A stretch of DNA of 64,000 nt from NCBI RefSeq assembly GCF_003611035.1, contig NZ_CP030033.1, positions 1,922,001 through 1,986,000 on the forward strand, written 5' to 3'. The notes under the pieces were generated by a model. The model was not told the DNA's origin, searched no databases, and saw only the letters and a program-made list of their open reading frames with translations. This stretch comes from Cryobacterium soli (lineage in GTDB: Bacteria > Actinomycetota > Actinomycetes > Actinomycetales > Microbacteriaceae). The first letter of the stretch is position 1, and each line of letters opens with the position of its first letter. This document shows positions 44,312 to 53,272 of this stretch, in pieces. A program made the position numbers and the translations under genes.

Positions 44312-44911
44312 CTAGGAGGTGACGGTGCGTCGCCCCTCGAAGGCACGGCCGAGGGTGACCTCGTCGGCGTACTCGAGGTCGCCTCCCACGGGCAGGCCCG
44401 ACGCCAGCCGGCTCACCTTGATGTCGAGGGTCGTCAGCAGACGCGACAGATAGGTGGCAGTGGCCTCGCCCTCGAGGTTGGGATCGGTGGCGATGATCAC
44501 CTCTTGCACGGTGTTGTCGGCCAGGCGCGTCATCAGCTGACGGATGCGCAGGTCGTCGGGTCCGATGCCGTCGATGGGGCTGATCGCTCCGCCGAGCACG
44601 TGGTACAGGCCCTTGAACTCGCGGGTGCGTTCGATGGCGACGACATCCTTGGCCTCTTCGACCACGCAGATGGAGGTGGGGTTGCGGCGCGGGTCGCGGC
44701 AGATCATGCAGGTCTCCTGCTCGGAGACGTTGCCGCAGATCTCACAGAACTTCACCTTGTCGCGCACCTCGAGCAGTACGTTCGCCAGGTGTGACACGTC
44801 GAAGTTCTTGGTCTGCAAGATGTGGAACGCGATCCGCTGCGCGGATTTGGGGCCGATACCGGGCAGCCGACCGAGCTCGTCGATGAGTTCCTGAACGATT
44901 CCTTCGTACAT
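44312..44911 (-). CDS. recR: Recombination mediator RecR
   Basis: The 199-aa protein has the RecR layout: a helix-hairpin-helix [14 protein letters not shown] near the N-terminus, a Cys4 zinc finger [16 protein letters not shown], and a Toprim domain with [12 protein letters not shown] and [11 protein letters not shown]. It works with RecF/RecO to load RecA on gapped DNA. Its ATG starts immediately after the dnaX stop codon, with no spacer, so the two are one operon. Length is standard. Confidence 0.97.
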   Translation of the reverse strand: MYEGIVQELIDELGRLPGIGPKSAQRIAFHILQTKNFDVSHLANVLLEVRDKVKFCEICGNVSEQETCMICRDPRRNPTSICVVEEAKDVVAIERTREFKGLYHVLGGAISPIDGIGPDDLRIRQLMTRLADNTVQEVIIATDPNLEGEATATYLSRLLTTLDIKVSRLASGLPVGGDLEYADEVTLGRAFEGRRTVTS

Positions 44912-47900
44912 TTAGTTGTCGTTCCTCTGTCGCGAGATGGGGTCGTGCGGCTGCTCCTCGATGAACGTGGCGCCGAGAATCTCGCGCACCACCGCCTCGC
45001 CGTACCGTTGCTTCTCCGCGAACGCGGGTGAGCGTCGGGCCGGAGCACCACGCTGACCGGCGGGGGCGGATGCGGCAGGCGCGGCGGTCGCGGATGCCCC
45101 GGCTGCCGGTGCCTGACCGGGCGCCTGCTGGCCACGAGCCTGCTGTGGCGCCGCGGGCGGCTGCGCGGTCGGCTGGCTGCCGGGCCCGCCGCCGGGTGCA
45201 GAGAACCGCTGCGGGTCCGGCGGCAGGTCGTCGTAGGGCGGCGGTTCTTCGTCGAAGGGTGGGTCGAAGTCGGGCTCCGGTGCGTAGTCGTAGCCCGGTG
45301 CCGCCGGGGCCGATGGCTGCGGGGCAGAGGAGGATACAGGCGCGGAGGGGACGTCTGCCGGGGCGCTGGGGGCGGTGCGGGCGCCGGTATCGGAGGGGAC
45401 TGTGTCGGCAGGGGAAGCGCTGGCGGCCGGGGCTCCAGCAGCAGCGGGGACACCGTGGATCGGCGCCAGCGCGGGCTCCTCGGCCAGGGTCTCCGCGGCA
45501 GCCAGGGCGGCGGCGGATCCGGGAATGACGACCGTGGCCCATCCGGTGGACGTGGTCGGCGGCGCGAGGGTGGCGGTGGCCGAGCGAGTTGTTGTCGCGG
45601 TGGCTGCACCCGCTCCGGCTGATCCCGCGCCGGAACCTGCGCCGAAGGCGCGTGCGTCACCGGTCGTTCCGCTGCCGGACGGGCCGCCGAACTCCGATGA
45701 CGGGGCGCCTGCCGCGGTGGGGTTCGACGCGGACGATCCCTGGGCCATCGAGCCGGCGGGAGCAGTGCCCGCGGAAGCCGTGCCCAGGGAGGCCGAGCCG
45801 GTGGGCGTGGGGCCGGCAGCTGAGCTTGCGGGGGCGGAGCCTGCGCGACCGGCGCCCGCGGGAGCCTGGGCCGACTCGGCGCTGGAGGGCCGGGAGGTGG
45901 ATGCCGCGTCGGCGCCAGCGGTCGGGCGCGCGGGAGCTCCTCCGGCGGACTGGCCGGCGCCCGCCGCGGCGAAGGTCTCGGAGTCGGCGCGGGCGATGAA
46001 CTTCACGCGCAGGCCGAGCACCTTGACGATGGCGCCGCGCAGGAACTCGCTGACCCCCTGGCCGGGCGCCTGCTGAGCCTTGAAACCCTGCATGTCCTGC
46101 TCGCTGGGGAAAGACAGTACGAGGATATCCTCGCCGCGCAGGTCCAGCACGCGGGCGGTGTACACCACGAGCCAGGCGCTGAGCTTGACCTCCTTGACGG
46201 CGTCGAGGATCTGCGGCCAGGCGTCCTTGATCTGGGCCAGCGTGACCGGCCCGACGGGAACGGCCGGGGTCGCGACAGGCTCGGTGGCGCCGGCCGGCTC
46301 GGCCGGGTCGGTACTGGCGGATGCGGCGGACGATGCACCCGAGGTCGCGTCGTCTGCGGGCGTACCGGATGCGGGCTCGGCGGATACAGGCGTGCCGGAC
46401 GAGGCGGCAGCGCCGGCGGACGCAGGAGTGTCTGAGGACGCAGGCGCACCGGAGTCGGCCACGGAGCCCGCGGTGGGGTTGGTGCCGACGGGGAGAACGT
46501 CGGCGGCCGGGGTGGCCGCGGTCGCGCCGGTCTTCGCGGCGGCCGTCGCTGCGGTGTCGCCCGGGGTGGCGGCCGGGGATCCGGGCACGCGAGTGGCCCA
46601 TCCAGCGCCGACTGGGGCGGCGGCCGCGGCCGGGGCAGGCGTAGCGCCGGCGGCCGGCGCGGCGGCCGGCGGCGCGGCTGGGGCCGCGGAGGCCGGCGGG
46701 CGGGACGCCGCGGGCGCGGGCGCGGCGGCCTGGACCGGCGCATCCGTGCTGCCGCCGTCGACGCCGATGCGCCGTTCGAGGCGCTCGACGCGGGCGAGGG
46801 CGCCGCGGGTGGTGTCGTCGGCGGCGGGGATGAGCACGCGCGCGATCATGAGTTCGAGGTGCAGGCGGGGCGAGGTGGCGCCGGTCATCTCGGTGAGGGC
46901 GGCGTTGAGGATGTCGGCGGTGCGGCTCAGCTCGGCCGGACCGAACTTGGCGGCCTGCACCTGCATGCGGTCGAGTTCGTCTTGCGGTACGCCCCGGAGC
47001 ACGGCGGCGGCACCGGCGGCGCTGGTGGCGGCCACGATGATGAGGTCGCGCATGCGCTCGAGCAGGTCTTCGACGAAGCGGCGCGGGTCTTGGCCGGTCT
47101 GGATGACCCGGTCGACGGCGTCGAACGCGGCGGAGGAGTTGCGGGCGGCGATGGCGTCGACGGCGTCGTCGAGCAGGGTCGCGTGGGTGTAGCCGAGCAG
47201 GGCCACGGCACGCTCGTACTCGATGGCCTCGGTGTCGGAGCCGGCCATGAGCTGGTCGAGCAGCGAGAGGGTGTCGCGGGGCGACCCGCCGCCGGCGCGC
47301 ACGACGAGCGGGAGCACGCCGGGAGCCACGGTCATGTGCTCGCTGTCGCAGAGCTGTTGCACGTAGTCGAGCATGGGCGCCGGCGGCACGAGCCGGAACG
47401 GGTAGTGGTGGGTGCGCGAGCGAATCGTGCCGATGACCTTCTCGGGCTCGGTCGTAGCGAAGATGAACTTCACGTGTTCCGGCGGCTCTTCCACGATCTT
47501 GAGCAGCGCGTTGAAGCCCTGCGGCGTGACCATGTGCGCCTCGTCGAGGATGAAGATCTTGTAGCGGTCGCGGGCCGGCGCGAAGATGGCGCGCTCGCGG
47601 ATGTCGCGGGCATCGTCAACACCGTTGTGGCTGGCCGCGTCGATCTCGACCACGTCGAGCGAGCCGCTGCCGTCGCGGGAGAGCTCGACACAGCTGGGGC
47701 AGACACCGCAGGGGGTGTCGGTGGGGCCCTCGGCGCAGTTGAGGCATCGGGCCAGGATGCGCGCGGACGTCGTCTTTCCACAGCCGCGGGGTCCGCTGAA
47801 GAGATAGGCATGATTGACCCGGTTGGTGCGCAGGGCGGTCATGAGCGGATCGGTCACCTGAGACTGACCGATCATTTCGGCAAAAGTCTCTGGCCGGTAA

Positions 47901-47923
47901 CGGCGATACAGGGCGGTAACCAC
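44912..47923 (-). CDS. dnaX: DNA polymerase III subunits gamma and tau
   Basis: The GTG at 47923 gives 1003 residues starting VVTALYRRYRPETFAEMIGQ, the classic DnaX N-terminus. It has Walker A GPRGCGKTT (44-52), zinc Cys residues at 60, 63, 72, 75 and 78, Walker B ILDEAH and sensor TTEPEK. It is the clamp-loader ATPase subunit. The C-terminal half is an unusually long, low-complexity Ala/Pro/Thr/Ser stretch with a folded part near residues 600-680. No A6 slippery site for gamma was seen. TACGAT ends seven bases before the GTG without a Shine-Dalgarno sequence, suggesting a leaderless mRNA. Confidence 0.96.
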   Translation of the reverse strand: MVTALYRRYRPETFAEMIGQSQVTDPLMTALRTNRVNHAYLFSGPRGCGKTTSARILARCLNCAEGPTDTPCGVCPSCVELSRDGSGSLDVVEIDAASHNGVDDARDIRERAIFAPARDRYKIFILDEAHMVTPQGFNALLKIVEEPPEHVKFIFATTEPEKVIGTIRSRTHHYPFRLVPPAPMLDYVQQLCDSEHMTVAPGVLPLVVRAGGGSPRDTLSLLDQLMAGSDTEAIEYERAVALLGYTHATLLDDAVDAIAARNSSAAFDAVDRVIQTGQDPRRFVEDLLERMRDLIIVAATSAAGAAAVLRGVPQDELDRMQVQAAKFGPAELSRTADILNAALTEMTGATSPRLHLELMIARVLIPAADDTTRGALARVERLERRIGVDGGSTDAPVQAAAPAPAASRPPASAAPAAPPAAAPAAGATPAPAAAAAPVGAGWATRVPGSPAATPGDTAATAAAKTGATAATPAADVLPVGTNPTAGSVADSGAPASSDTPASAGAAASSGTPVSAEPASGTPADDATSGASSAASASTDPAEPAGATEPVATPAVPVGPVTLAQIKDAWPQILDAVKEVKLSAWLVVYTARVLDLRGEDILVLSFPSEQDMQGFKAQQAPGQGVSEFLRGAIVKVLGLRVKFIARADSETFAAAGAGQSAGGAPARPTAGADAASTSRPSSAESAQAPAGAGRAGSAPASSAAGPTPTGSASLGTASAGTAPAGSMAQGSSASNPTAAGAPSSEFGGPSGSGTTGDARAFGAGSGAGSAGAGAATATTTRSATATLAPPTTSTGWATVVIPGSAAALAAAETLAEEPALAPIHGVPAAAGAPAASASPADTVPSDTGARTAPSAPADVPSAPVSSSAPQPSAPAAPGYDYAPEPDFDPPFDEEPPPYDDLPPDPQRFSAPGGGPGSQPTAQPPAAPQQARGQQAPGQAPAAGASATAAPAASAPAGQRGAPARRSPAFAEKQRYGEAVVREILGATFIEEQPHDPISRQRNDN

Positions 47924-48152
47924 GAGTTCAATCGTACTTGGTGCCACTGACACGCCGGTCGGCCCATGCACAGGGCGGATGCGTGGCCAGGCAACACGTT
48001 GAGCTCGCGACAGTGGTCAGAGGGCTGCTTCGCTGAGCGCGAAGCAACCGTTTCCCCGCTTTCGCGGGAGCTGGGGTGCGGGCTCGCGGCGGATGGCGAG
48101 TCTCCCGCTCCGTTCACGTGAGGGTCGCGGTGGGGCTCGGCGGGCACCGCCG

Positions 48153-48347
48153 TCAGTCTTCGTCGAAAAAGATCTCTTCCACGGGTTTCTCGAACAGCCG
48201 GGCCAGCCGCAGCGCCAGGGGAAGGCTGGGGTTGAATCGGCCCGCTTCGATGGCGTTCACGGTTTGCCTGGACACCCCCACCTCTCTGCCGAGAGCCTCT
48301 TGCGACCACTTGCGTTCGCGCCGCAGCGCCTCGACGTGGTTCCTCAC
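48153..48347 (-). CDS. Small XRE-type transcriptional regulator
   Basis: The 64-aa protein starts at the GTG at 48347 that overlaps the upstream gene's stop (GTGA). It consists of one helix-turn-helix, NHVEALRRERKWSQEALGRE then VSRQTVNAIEAGRFNPSL, and ends LFEKPVEEIFFDED, typical of YozG-like regulators. Such proteins pair with a membrane protein and usually control their own operon. The palindrome at 48810-48831 upstream is a good candidate operator. Length is standard for the group. Confidence 0.9.
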   Translation of the reverse strand: MRNHVEALRRERKWSQEALGREVGVSRQTVNAIEAGRFNPSLPLALRLARLFEKPVEEIFFDED

Positions 48348-48772
48348 GCGGCGGCCTTCGCGGCAGACCTCGTGATCACCGAGTAGCGCACCCAGAAGTC
48401 GGCGACCAGCACCACGACCAAGCCGATCAGCACCCAGGCCGGATTCGTCTGGGTGGGGAACACGACGAACAGGCATCCCGCGACAAGGGTGAGGATCAGC
48501 AGGTCGATGAAGGCTTTGGCTTGAGCCTGCGTGGCCACCTGGCGCTCGAAACTGTCCGGGGCCGACGTGAGCTCGCGGCGCCCGATCCACCGGCGAAGCA
48601 CATTGATGCCCAGGCCGCCGCCGACGATCACGAGGAACTGCAACACCATGAGAGCGATGGGTACCCACGGTGCGACATCGGCGTCTCGCGCCACGCCCGC
48701 GAACCCACCCACCGCTCCGCCAACGACGACCAACACGGCGATATAGGCGATGTAGACGAACCGGACCTTCAT
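48344..48772 (-). CDS. Four-helix membrane protein paired with the XRE regulator
   Basis: The ATG at 48772 follows AGGAG, with seven bases between. The 142-aa protein has four membrane helices (about 6-28, 37-58, 85-104, 110-128) and a central polar loop with RRWIGRRELTSAPDSFERQV. It is co-translated with the XRE regulator. Such pairs are common in actinobacteria and firmicutes; their function is not known to me. I recognise no catalytic motif. The frame is open upstream to 48916 but without conserved sequence. Confidence 0.82.
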   Translation of the reverse strand: MKVRFVYIAYIAVLVVVGGAVGGFAGVARDADVAPWVPIALMVLQFLVIVGGGLGINVLRRWIGRRELTSAPDSFERQVATQAQAKAFIDLLILTLVAGCLFVVFPTQTNPAWVLIGLVVVLVADFWVRYSVITRSAAKAAA

Positions 48773-48809
48773 GACGAACTCCTGACCTGGCGACCAATGT
48801 GTAAAGGTT

Positions 48810-48831
48810 ACTTTCCACCCTAGTGGAAAGT
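48810..48831. promoter_or_regulatory. Palindromic operator candidate upstream of the XRE operon
   Basis: ACTTTCCAC and GTGGAAAGT form a perfect 9-4-9 palindrome, 38 bp upstream of the membrane protein's start codon. It is A/T-richer than its surroundings and lies where a promoter is expected. The XRE regulator encoded at the end of the operon is the likely ligand. Confidence 0.7.
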
Positions 48832-48948
48832 TAGTTTTACAGTTCGCTGGAGAAACGGCGCAACTGTTGCCCAAGCGGACTAGTGCGCCCGGCGTAGCGG
48901 ACGCAGTAGTCCGCACTGGTGACAGCGGGGCGAACGCGGGGATGCTCT

Positions 48949-49017
48949 CCAGGTTTCGACAAGCTCAACCAACGAGACGGGCGCGCCCCAACGTCGGTCG
49001 AGCTTCTCGAGACCTGG
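48949..49017. repeat. VEPVET-type hairpin downstream of GH35
   Basis: The arms are CCAGGTTTCGACAAGCTC (48949-48966) and GAGCTTCTCGAGACCTGG (49000-49017), complementary at 16 of 18 positions. The element ends just before the GH35 stop codon at 49029, so it is at the 3' end of the sugar-utilisation transcript and could act as its terminator or stabiliser. It belongs to the GGTCTCGACAGGCTCGACC family. Confidence 0.82.
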
Positions 49018-49028
49018 CGAGGTGGCCC

Positions 49029-51122
49029 CTAGAAGTCGGTGTGGCCGAGGTGGGGGCGCGGCACGAAGCTGATCCGGGTGCTCTCGGTGCCGTGCAGGCA
49101 CAGGATGACCAACTCATTCTCGGCGCGGAGCACCGGGCCGGGCACGTACAGCGTGGTCTGCGGGCCGCGGTCCCAGAACCGGCCCAGGTTGAACCCGTTG
49201 ATCCAGGCCTGACCCTTGCCCCAACCGGCGGTGCTGAGGAACAGGTCCACGCCAGGCTCGGCGCCGAACCGGCCGCGCGCGAACGCCGGACCGCAGAGAG
49301 AGCCAGCGACCTCTGCGTCCGGAACCAGCGACAGCGGCGCCGGCGATCCGGGCGCGTCGGTCGTCGACGCGGGCACGGTGGCCGTCGCCGCGGGCGAGGT
49401 CGCACGCGACATCGGCGCGGTGGCAGCCAACCCGGGTGTGGTCGCAGACAGCGGCGCCGGGGAGCTCAGCTGCGGGGTAGGGGTGAGGTTGAGGGCGAGG
49501 TCGAGCTCCACGTCGAGATCGAGGTCGACCGCGCCGGGGCCGGCGATCGGTGCACGATGCGATGAAGCGGCGGTCGCGGCGCCGTGCTGCCCGTGCTGGG
49601 GGGCGAAGAGGCCGCTGCCGGAGCGCACGAACCCGTCCACATCGAGCGGAAGCACCTGCCAATGGGCGAGGTCGACGCGGTCGAGGGTGGCCGGGCCGAT
49701 CAGGCCCTTGTCCTCGCCGATGCGGGGGCCGTAGTTGACCCGGCCCTGGTCCTCCACGAGCAGGTCGAGCCGGTCCCCCGGCGGCAGGCTGAGCGAGCGG
49801 TCGTGGTGGTCGCGCTGCAGCACACCGACGGCGGTGCCGTCGACGAAGACCTGCGCACGGTCGCGCACCTCGCCGAAGGAGAGCACCCGGGCGCCGGGCG
49901 TGAGCCGGCTGCGGTACAGGGCGAACCCGGTGTACTGGCCGAGCGCATCCATGCTGGGCAGCTCAGCGGCCCAGGCGGCACTCGTGTCGGCCAGCTCCGG
50001 GAGGGCATCCCAGAGCGACACGGATTCGTCGAGCACCACGTCGAAGGCCGGGGCCGGGTTCGCGGGTTCGGGCAGCGGCGGCAACGCGGCATCCGCGGCA
50101 ACCGGCGCATACCGGGTCAGCACCTCGCGGAAGGCGAGGTACTTGGCCGTCACCTCGCCACTCTCCGAGAGCGGGGCGTCGTAGTCGTAGGAGGTGACGG
50201 TGGGCTGGAACACGCCCTTGTCGTTGGCGCCGTTGGTGAAGCCGAAGTTGGTGCCACCGGTGAACATGTAGAGCGATACGGATGCGCCGGTGGCGAGCAG
50301 GTCGTCCAGCTCCCGCGCGGAATCCTCCGCCGAGGTGGTGTGGTGGTGCGCGCCCCAGTGGTCGAACCAGCCGTTCCAGAACTCGGCGCACATGAGCGGC
50401 CCGGTGGGCTGGTGCCGGCGGAGCACGGCCAGGCGTTCGGTGGCGCGGGATCCGAAGGAGCCGGTCTTGTGCAGCTCGGGCAGGCTGCCGTCGTCGAGCA
50501 TCTGGTCTGTGGGCTGGTCGATCGTGGTGAGCGGCACGGTGATGCCGCCGGCCCGGTTGAGCTCCACGAGCGCGCGCAGGTAGTCCTTGTCGTCGCCGTA
50601 GGCGCCGTATTCGTTCTCGATCTGCACGAGGATCACGGGCCCGCCGCGGTCGATCTGCCGGGACGCCACGATCGGAAGCAACCGGTCGAAGTACTCGGCC
50701 ACGGCCGTCATGTAGAGCGGTTCGTTGCGGCGCACGCCCACGGCGGGGTCGGCGAAGAGCCAGCCGGGCAGTCCCCCGTTGTCCCACTCGGCGCAGATGA
50801 ACGGGCCGGGCCGCACGATGGCGTACATACCCTCGGCCGCGATCAGGTCGAGGAACCGGGCCAGGTCGAGCTGCCCGACGGTGTCGAAGGTGCCGCGCAC
50901 GGGCGAGTGCGCGTTCCAGGCCACGTAGGTTTCGATGGTGTTCAGACCCATCAGCTTCGCCTTGTGGATGCGGTCGGCCCAGTGATCGGGGTGCACCCGG
51001 AAATAGTGGATGGCGCCGGCCAGGATCCGGAACGGTTCCCCGTTCAGGAGGAAGTCCGTGTCGCCGATCGCGAAAGCGCCCGGGGTCGGGGGCGTGGGTG
51101 CGGAAAGGGTGACGTCGCCCAT
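49029..51122 (-). CDS. GH35 beta-galactosidase
   Basis: The 697-aa enzyme has the GH35 barrel with AIHYFRVHPDHWADRI near the N-terminus, the acid/base Glu171 in VQIENEYGAYG and the nucleophile Glu247 in CAEFWNGWFDHWG. It releases terminal beta-galactose. C-terminal beta-sandwich domains follow, with WINGFNLGRFWDRGPQ at the end. An Ala/Thr/Ser/Pro-rich segment of about 75 residues (roughly 535-610) interrupts the C-terminal domain. No signal peptide is seen, so it acts in the cytoplasm on imported oligosaccharides. It follows the GH42 gene by two bases. Confidence 0.93.
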   Translation of the reverse strand: MGDVTLSAPTPPTPGAFAIGDTDFLLNGEPFRILAGAIHYFRVHPDHWADRIHKAKLMGLNTIETYVAWNAHSPVRGTFDTVGQLDLARFLDLIAAEGMYAIVRPGPFICAEWDNGGLPGWLFADPAVGVRRNEPLYMTAVAEYFDRLLPIVASRQIDRGGPVILVQIENEYGAYGDDKDYLRALVELNRAGGITVPLTTIDQPTDQMLDDGSLPELHKTGSFGSRATERLAVLRRHQPTGPLMCAEFWNGWFDHWGAHHHTTSAEDSARELDDLLATGASVSLYMFTGGTNFGFTNGANDKGVFQPTVTSYDYDAPLSESGEVTAKYLAFREVLTRYAPVAADAALPPLPEPANPAPAFDVVLDESVSLWDALPELADTSAAWAAELPSMDALGQYTGFALYRSRLTPGARVLSFGEVRDRAQVFVDGTAVGVLQRDHHDRSLSLPPGDRLDLLVEDQGRVNYGPRIGEDKGLIGPATLDRVDLAHWQVLPLDVDGFVRSGSGLFAPQHGQHGAATAASSHRAPIAGPGAVDLDLDVELDLALNLTPTPQLSSPAPLSATTPGLAATAPMSRATSPAATATVPASTTDAPGSPAPLSLVPDAEVAGSLCGPAFARGRFGAEPGVDLFLSTAGWGKGQAWINGFNLGRFWDRGPQTTLYVPGPVLRAENELVILCLHGTESTRISFVPRPHLGHTDF

Positions 51123-51124
51123 GA

Positions 51125-53272
51125 TCAGGCCTCCGTTCGGGCTCGGCTCAGCACGGCAACGCCGGTGGCCGGGAGGGTGAGGGAATCGGCCGCGAGGGTG
51201 CTGCCGCCGAGGTCCACCGCGGTGAGGTCGCCGTCCGCCGCGCCGAGCGGCACGGTCACGGCCAGCGCCGAGTGGTTGATGTAGAAGAGGTACTCCCGGC
51301 TGTCGCTCTGACGCACGGCGAGCTGCACGGTGCCGTGCACCTCTTCCGGCAGCGGGGAGTGGATGCCGGCATCCGCGGCGAACCGGCCGACGAGCGCCAC
51401 CAGGGCGGCGCGGTCGGGCACCGTGGCGACGAAGCTCGCGCGGCCGGCGCCGACGGTGCGCCCGGTGATCGCAGGCACGCCGGGGAACGGGCCGTCGACG
51501 AAGCGCGCGAGCACCTCCACATCGGGCCGCACCGCCACGTCGTGGGTCAGCAGCGATCCGGTGGAGCCGGCCGGCAGGTCACCGGACAGGGCCACGGTCT
51601 GACCGGCCAGCAGGCCGCCGAACTCCTCGGCGCGGACGCCGAGCAGCTCTCGAAACGCTCCCGGGTAGCCGCCGGGGTGGATGTGGTCATCGGCGTCGGC
51701 GATGCCGGAGAACACACCGACCACGAGATGGCCGCCGGCGTTCGTGTAGTCGGCGAGGGCATCCGCCAGTTCATCGGGCACCACATAGAGCATGGGCGCG
51801 ATGACCAGGTCGTACCCGGCCAGGCCGTGCCCGGCAAGCACCGAGCGGGCCGGCACGATGTCGGCCTGCAGGCCGTTGGCCAGCGCGGCGGTGTACCAGG
51901 CCATGGCCTCGGCCTTGTAGCGGAGCAGCTCGGTGGGGTGCGAGTCGAGCTCGGAGGCCCACCAGGAGTCCCAGTCGAAGAGGACAGCGATGCGGGCCTG
52001 CTTCGTGCGGCTACCGGCCACCTCGGCCAGGCGCGCGAGCTCGCCGCCGAAACGGGCGACGCTGCGGAACACCGAGCTGTCGGAGCCCGCGTGCGGCAGC
52101 ATCGCGGAGTGGAACTTCTCGGCGCCGGCCAGCGACGCACGCCACTGGAAGAAGCAGATCGCGTCGGCGCCGTGCGCCAGGTGGGTGAGGCTGTCGCGGC
52201 GGAGCTGGCCGGGGGTCTTGGCCTGGTTCACCGGCTGCCAGTTGACGGCGCTGGTGGAGTGTTCCATGAGGAACCACGGTGCCCGCCCGGCGATCTGACC
52301 GGTGAGGTTGGCCGAGAAGGAGAGTTCTTCGAAGCGGTGCGGGTCGGCCACGAGCAGGTAGTGGTCGTTGGAGACCACGTCCACCTCGGCGGCCCAGTCG
52401 GCGTAGTCCATGCCGCGGGTCTCACCCATCACCATGAAGTTCGTAGTGATCGGCACCTCAGGGGTCGCCCGGCGCAGGATCTCGCGCTCGTCGACGAGGT
52501 AGTCCTTGAGCGCGTCGCTGGAGAACCGGGCGAAGTCGAGCTGCTGGGTGGGGTTGGGATGCGTGGCGGCCAGGCGCGGCGGCAGGATCTGGGTCCAGGT
52601 GGTGTAGTTCTGCGACCAGAACGCGGTGCCCCAGGCCCGGTTGAGCTCTACGAGCGAGCCGTAGCGGTCCTGCAGCCAGTCACGGAAGGCGCGCGCGGCG
52701 TCATCCGAGTAGTCGTAGACGTTGTGGCAGCCGAGCTCGTTGCTGATGTGCCACATCGACAGGGCGGGGTGCTGGGCGTAGCGCTCGGCCATCTTCTCCA
52801 CCAGGGCGAGCGCGTAGCGACGGAAGACAGGCGAGGTGGGGCGCCACTGCTGGCGGCCGCCGGGCCAGATGGTCTCACCGAGGCGGTTGACCGGCAGCAC
52901 TTCGGGGTGCAGTTCGGTGAGCCACGGCGGCGGGCTGGCGGTGGCTGTGGCCAGGTCGACGGCGATGCCGTTGGCGTGCAGCAGGTCGATGGCGCGGTCG
53001 AGCCAGCCGAAATCCCAGCTGTCGGGCGTGGGCTGCAGCAGCGCCCAGGAGAAGATGCCGACGGAGACGATGTTGACGCCGGCCTCGCGCATGAGGCGCA
53101 TGTCGTCGGCCCAGACCTCTTCCGGCCACTGCTCGGGGTTGTAGTCGGCGCCGTAGCCGATGCGGGCGGCGTCGGCGGGCAGGCTCTCGGTGCCGTCGGC
53201 GAGGGTGTGCGCGGCGGGCCAGCGCACCCAGCGGGCCCCGCTGGTCGAGCCTGTCGAGGCCACGGCGCTCAT
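51125..53272 (-). CDS. GH42 beta-galactosidase
   Basis: The 715-aa enzyme has the GH42 N-terminal YGADYNPEQWPEEVWADDM, acid/base Glu179 in MWHISNELGCHN and nucleophile Glu337 in FLMEHSTSAVNWQP, then the trimerisation and beta domains. GH42 members cleave beta-1,4- and beta-1,3-galactosides from galactan or arabinogalactan. No signal peptide, so it is cytoplasmic. It overlaps the GH51 gene by four bases. Codons 4-11 (STGSTSGA) derive from a copy of the GGCCTCGACAGGCTCGACC repeat at 53240-53261, so the natural start may have shifted. Confidence 0.94.
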   Translation of the reverse strand: MSAVASTGSTSGARWVRWPAAHTLADGTESLPADAARIGYGADYNPEQWPEEVWADDMRLMREAGVNIVSVGIFSWALLQPTPDSWDFGWLDRAIDLLHANGIAVDLATATASPPPWLTELHPEVLPVNRLGETIWPGGRQQWRPTSPVFRRYALALVEKMAERYAQHPALSMWHISNELGCHNVYDYSDDAARAFRDWLQDRYGSLVELNRAWGTAFWSQNYTTWTQILPPRLAATHPNPTQQLDFARFSSDALKDYLVDEREILRRATPEVPITTNFMVMGETRGMDYADWAAEVDVVSNDHYLLVADPHRFEELSFSANLTGQIAGRAPWFLMEHSTSAVNWQPVNQAKTPGQLRRDSLTHLAHGADAICFFQWRASLAGAEKFHSAMLPHAGSDSSVFRSVARFGGELARLAEVAGSRTKQARIAVLFDWDSWWASELDSHPTELLRYKAEAMAWYTAALANGLQADIVPARSVLAGHGLAGYDLVIAPMLYVVPDELADALADYTNAGGHLVVGVFSGIADADDHIHPGGYPGAFRELLGVRAEEFGGLLAGQTVALSGDLPAGSTGSLLTHDVAVRPDVEVLARFVDGPFPGVPAITGRTVGAGRASFVATVPDRAALVALVGRFAADAGIHSPLPEEVHGTVQLAVRQSDSREYLFYINHSALAVTVPLGAADGDLTAVDLGGSTLAADSLTLPATGVAVLSRARTEA
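53240..53261. repeat. VEPVET-type repeat arm at the 5' end of the GH42 gene
   Basis: GCTGGTCGAGCCTGTCGAGG (53240-53259) plus CC is the complement of GGCCTCGACAGGCTCGACC. Here it is read in a different frame from the kinase copies, giving ASTGSTSGA near the N-terminus of GH42. Confidence 0.75.

Noticed and set aside
47924..48152. Signal recognition particle RNA upstream of dnaX
   Set aside because: This place is common for it in actinobacteria, but the conserved GGAAGCAGC-type loop motif is absent on both strands. Only small GC-rich hairpins (around 48030 and 48057) are present.
49029..51122. GH35 as a secreted enzyme
   Set aside because: There is no signal peptide; the N-terminus MGDVTLSAPTPPTPG is polar. 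The cytoplasmic location fits the ABC importer.
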